Assembly: GCA_013397075.1 (NCBI GenBank)
Contig: VWZS01007472.1
Location: 164,987-228,986 of the forward strand
DNA length: 64,000 nucleotides
Source of the DNA: Rhabdornis inornatus
Lineage: Eukaryota > Chordata > Aves > Passeriformes > Rhabdornithidae
Direction of reading: 5' to 3'
Shown here: piece after piece, positions 62,889-64,000 of the stretch
Numbering within the stretch: position 1 is the first letter of the stretch
Layout of the letters: each line of letters begins with the position of its first letter
The notes under the pieces: generated by a model
The model's input: only the letters and a program-made list of their open reading frames with translations
Database searches by the model: none
Told to the model about the DNA's origin: nothing
Translations under genes and position numbers: made by a program

Positions 62889-64000
62889 TATCTTCATTGT
62901 CCCCTACAGTACAGACCTGTAAAGACCTGCACAGAGTCATTATTTGGGTGAAAATCTCCATATTGGTCTTTTACTTGCAATCTAATTTCTATGAAGACAA
63001 GTATCTGCCTTTCAGTCATCTAAAACTGAAAGGCTTATCAGCGGAATGCAGGTTTTAGCAGGACATCAAGCAAATTCTTTGCTAATTCTTCTTAAACAGC
63101 AAGTTTATTTTTAGCAAAAAGATAGCACCCATCCACCATGGCAAAGGCTCAGAAAAAAATTTCAAGATTAAATAGCAAGTTGAAAAGCAGAGAGAAATGT
63201 AAGAGTATGCACCCCTACTGAGAAGACAGGTTCTACTGAGGTCTGAGCAACCTTTTTAAAAACTGTCAGCAGCATTTCTCAGCGTGCTTTTTACACATAG
63301 ATCATTAAGGCTTAAAACTAGCAAAAATATTAAACACCTCAGTAGCCATCTGTTCCTGAGGTTGTTATCTCCACAAGTAATCTGCTGAGTCTATTATTTC
63401 TACTGGAAAGAGAGATGTTCGGTTGTTCATTTCCCTAAACTGCTCATCTGCTGTCAGGCTAAATCTCTTGTGCAATATTTGAGCCTTCCAGTTACTGTAA
63501 CAGCAATTTTAGCTTTCAGAAGGCTTCCCCTTCCTCTTAAAGACTGAAATTTGTTTTGCAATTCAGTTCATTTTATTTATAAATATTTAATTTTCATTTG
63601 CCTCCCTAAAATTTGTTCTGAGTGGATAGTAACATGAATTTATTATGAAGTGTATTTATCTTTCTGTATCTCATTAGTGCTCAAGAGTTCTGTTGACTCT
63701 AAGGATTCTGCTAAACAAATTCTGAAGGCCAAATTAAAGTGCATGGAGGAAATGAAACGTAAATTTAGGATGCAATTCTTCTTTTATGCCCCTCTGCAAT
63801 CTTCCTCAAAACCATATGCCCCCCAGGAGTTCAGAAATGGCTTTAAGTTTGNGGGTTTTAAAAGTCAGTTTTTAAAATGAAATTAAAAACTCTGAGTGAG
63901 GGCTTGTAGCTGTCACACAGTGTTACTTTATGCTAGTTGTTATCCAACACTACTTTTTACCAGGTCTGCATACTGTTCATGTCTCTCCGAGGCAATGAAC

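Larger units (their letters stand above)
53291..64000. other. Gene desert, about 10.7 kb
   Basis: No CR1, LTR, RNA gene or convincing coding frame seen. A locally GC-rich patch lies at 54380-54560 ('ggcctgggccagggcacagt'). The longest frames are 158 codons on the minus strand (55995-56471) and 127 codons (55497-55880), neither with a known domain. A tRNA-Leu-like 13-base match lies at 56203-56215 and a small tandem repeat at 62831-62888. A 76-codon frame at 63650-63880 includes an N at 63852 and could continue past the window, but is unrecognised. Confidence 0.45.

Noticed and set aside
63650..63880. 76-codon frame with an acceptor-like 'tctcattag' near its start
   Set aside because: Contains an N, has no recognised family and reaches no donor; too little support for an exon.

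Overview
This window looks like a gene-poor stretch of a bird nuclear genome, most likely a songbird (passerine). The evidence is a set of CR1 LINE fragments with the avian 3' end (the 8-bp ATTCTATG-type tail), plus one short SINE with a tRNA-Ile head and a CR1 tail. From memory, such a SINE (TguSINE1) is described in zebra finch. The rest is AT-rich, CpG-poor, unique-looking DNA with stops in all frames. I see no bacterial-type genes, operons, CRISPR array, rRNA, functional tRNA gene or recognisable protein-coding gene. The many short open frames are chance frames, frames through microsatellites, or remains of LINE reverse transcriptase.

Layout. 1-8.1 kb: desert with one minus-strand CR1 3' end (998-1182). 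8.1-9.7 kb: a (TATC)n array and a long (TTTC)n/(CCTTCTTT)n polypyrimidine tract whose left edge is a perfect 12-bp inverted repeat. 11.3-12.9 kb: two CR1 3' fragments. 14.25 kb: a perfect 16-bp inverted repeat holding three octamer motifs. 15.5 kb: a 55-bp poly(A). 19.7-20.2 kb: a 0.5-kb minus-strand CR1. 24.0-24.2 kb: an old minus-strand CR1/L3-like fragment from the reverse-transcriptase region. 26.3-28.4 kb: about 435 bp of GA/GAAA repeat ending in an N, then the largest element here, a plus-strand CR1 of about 1.6 kb with frameshifted reverse transcriptase. 34.6-44.5 kb: four more CR1 ends, the SINE (38.65-38.77 kb), a CpG-rich islet (39.28-39.61 kb), and a 43-bp sequence repeated directly 1.38 kb apart on either side of the SINE and islet. 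45-46.4 kb: A/C-rich low-complexity DNA and an 8-bp minisatellite. 50.2-53.3 kb: two very diverged L3-type LINE fragments, much older than the avian CR1 copies. 53.3-64 kb: no assignable feature, apart from a short tRNA-Leu-like match and small repeats.

There is no gene cooperation to describe. The window records successive retrotransposition (ancient L3-type, then avian CR1, then a CR1-mobilised SINE) in an intergenic region or a very long intron. Best leads for new biology are the octamer palindrome, the 43-bp repeat pair with its CpG islet, and two minus-strand open frames that read like possible exons (29394-29759 and 35657-35928). All family calls come from reading the sequence against remembered consensus patterns; no search was run. 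Single Ns at 26725, 27017, 36789 and 63852 mark uncertain assembly, and three of them touch repeats.
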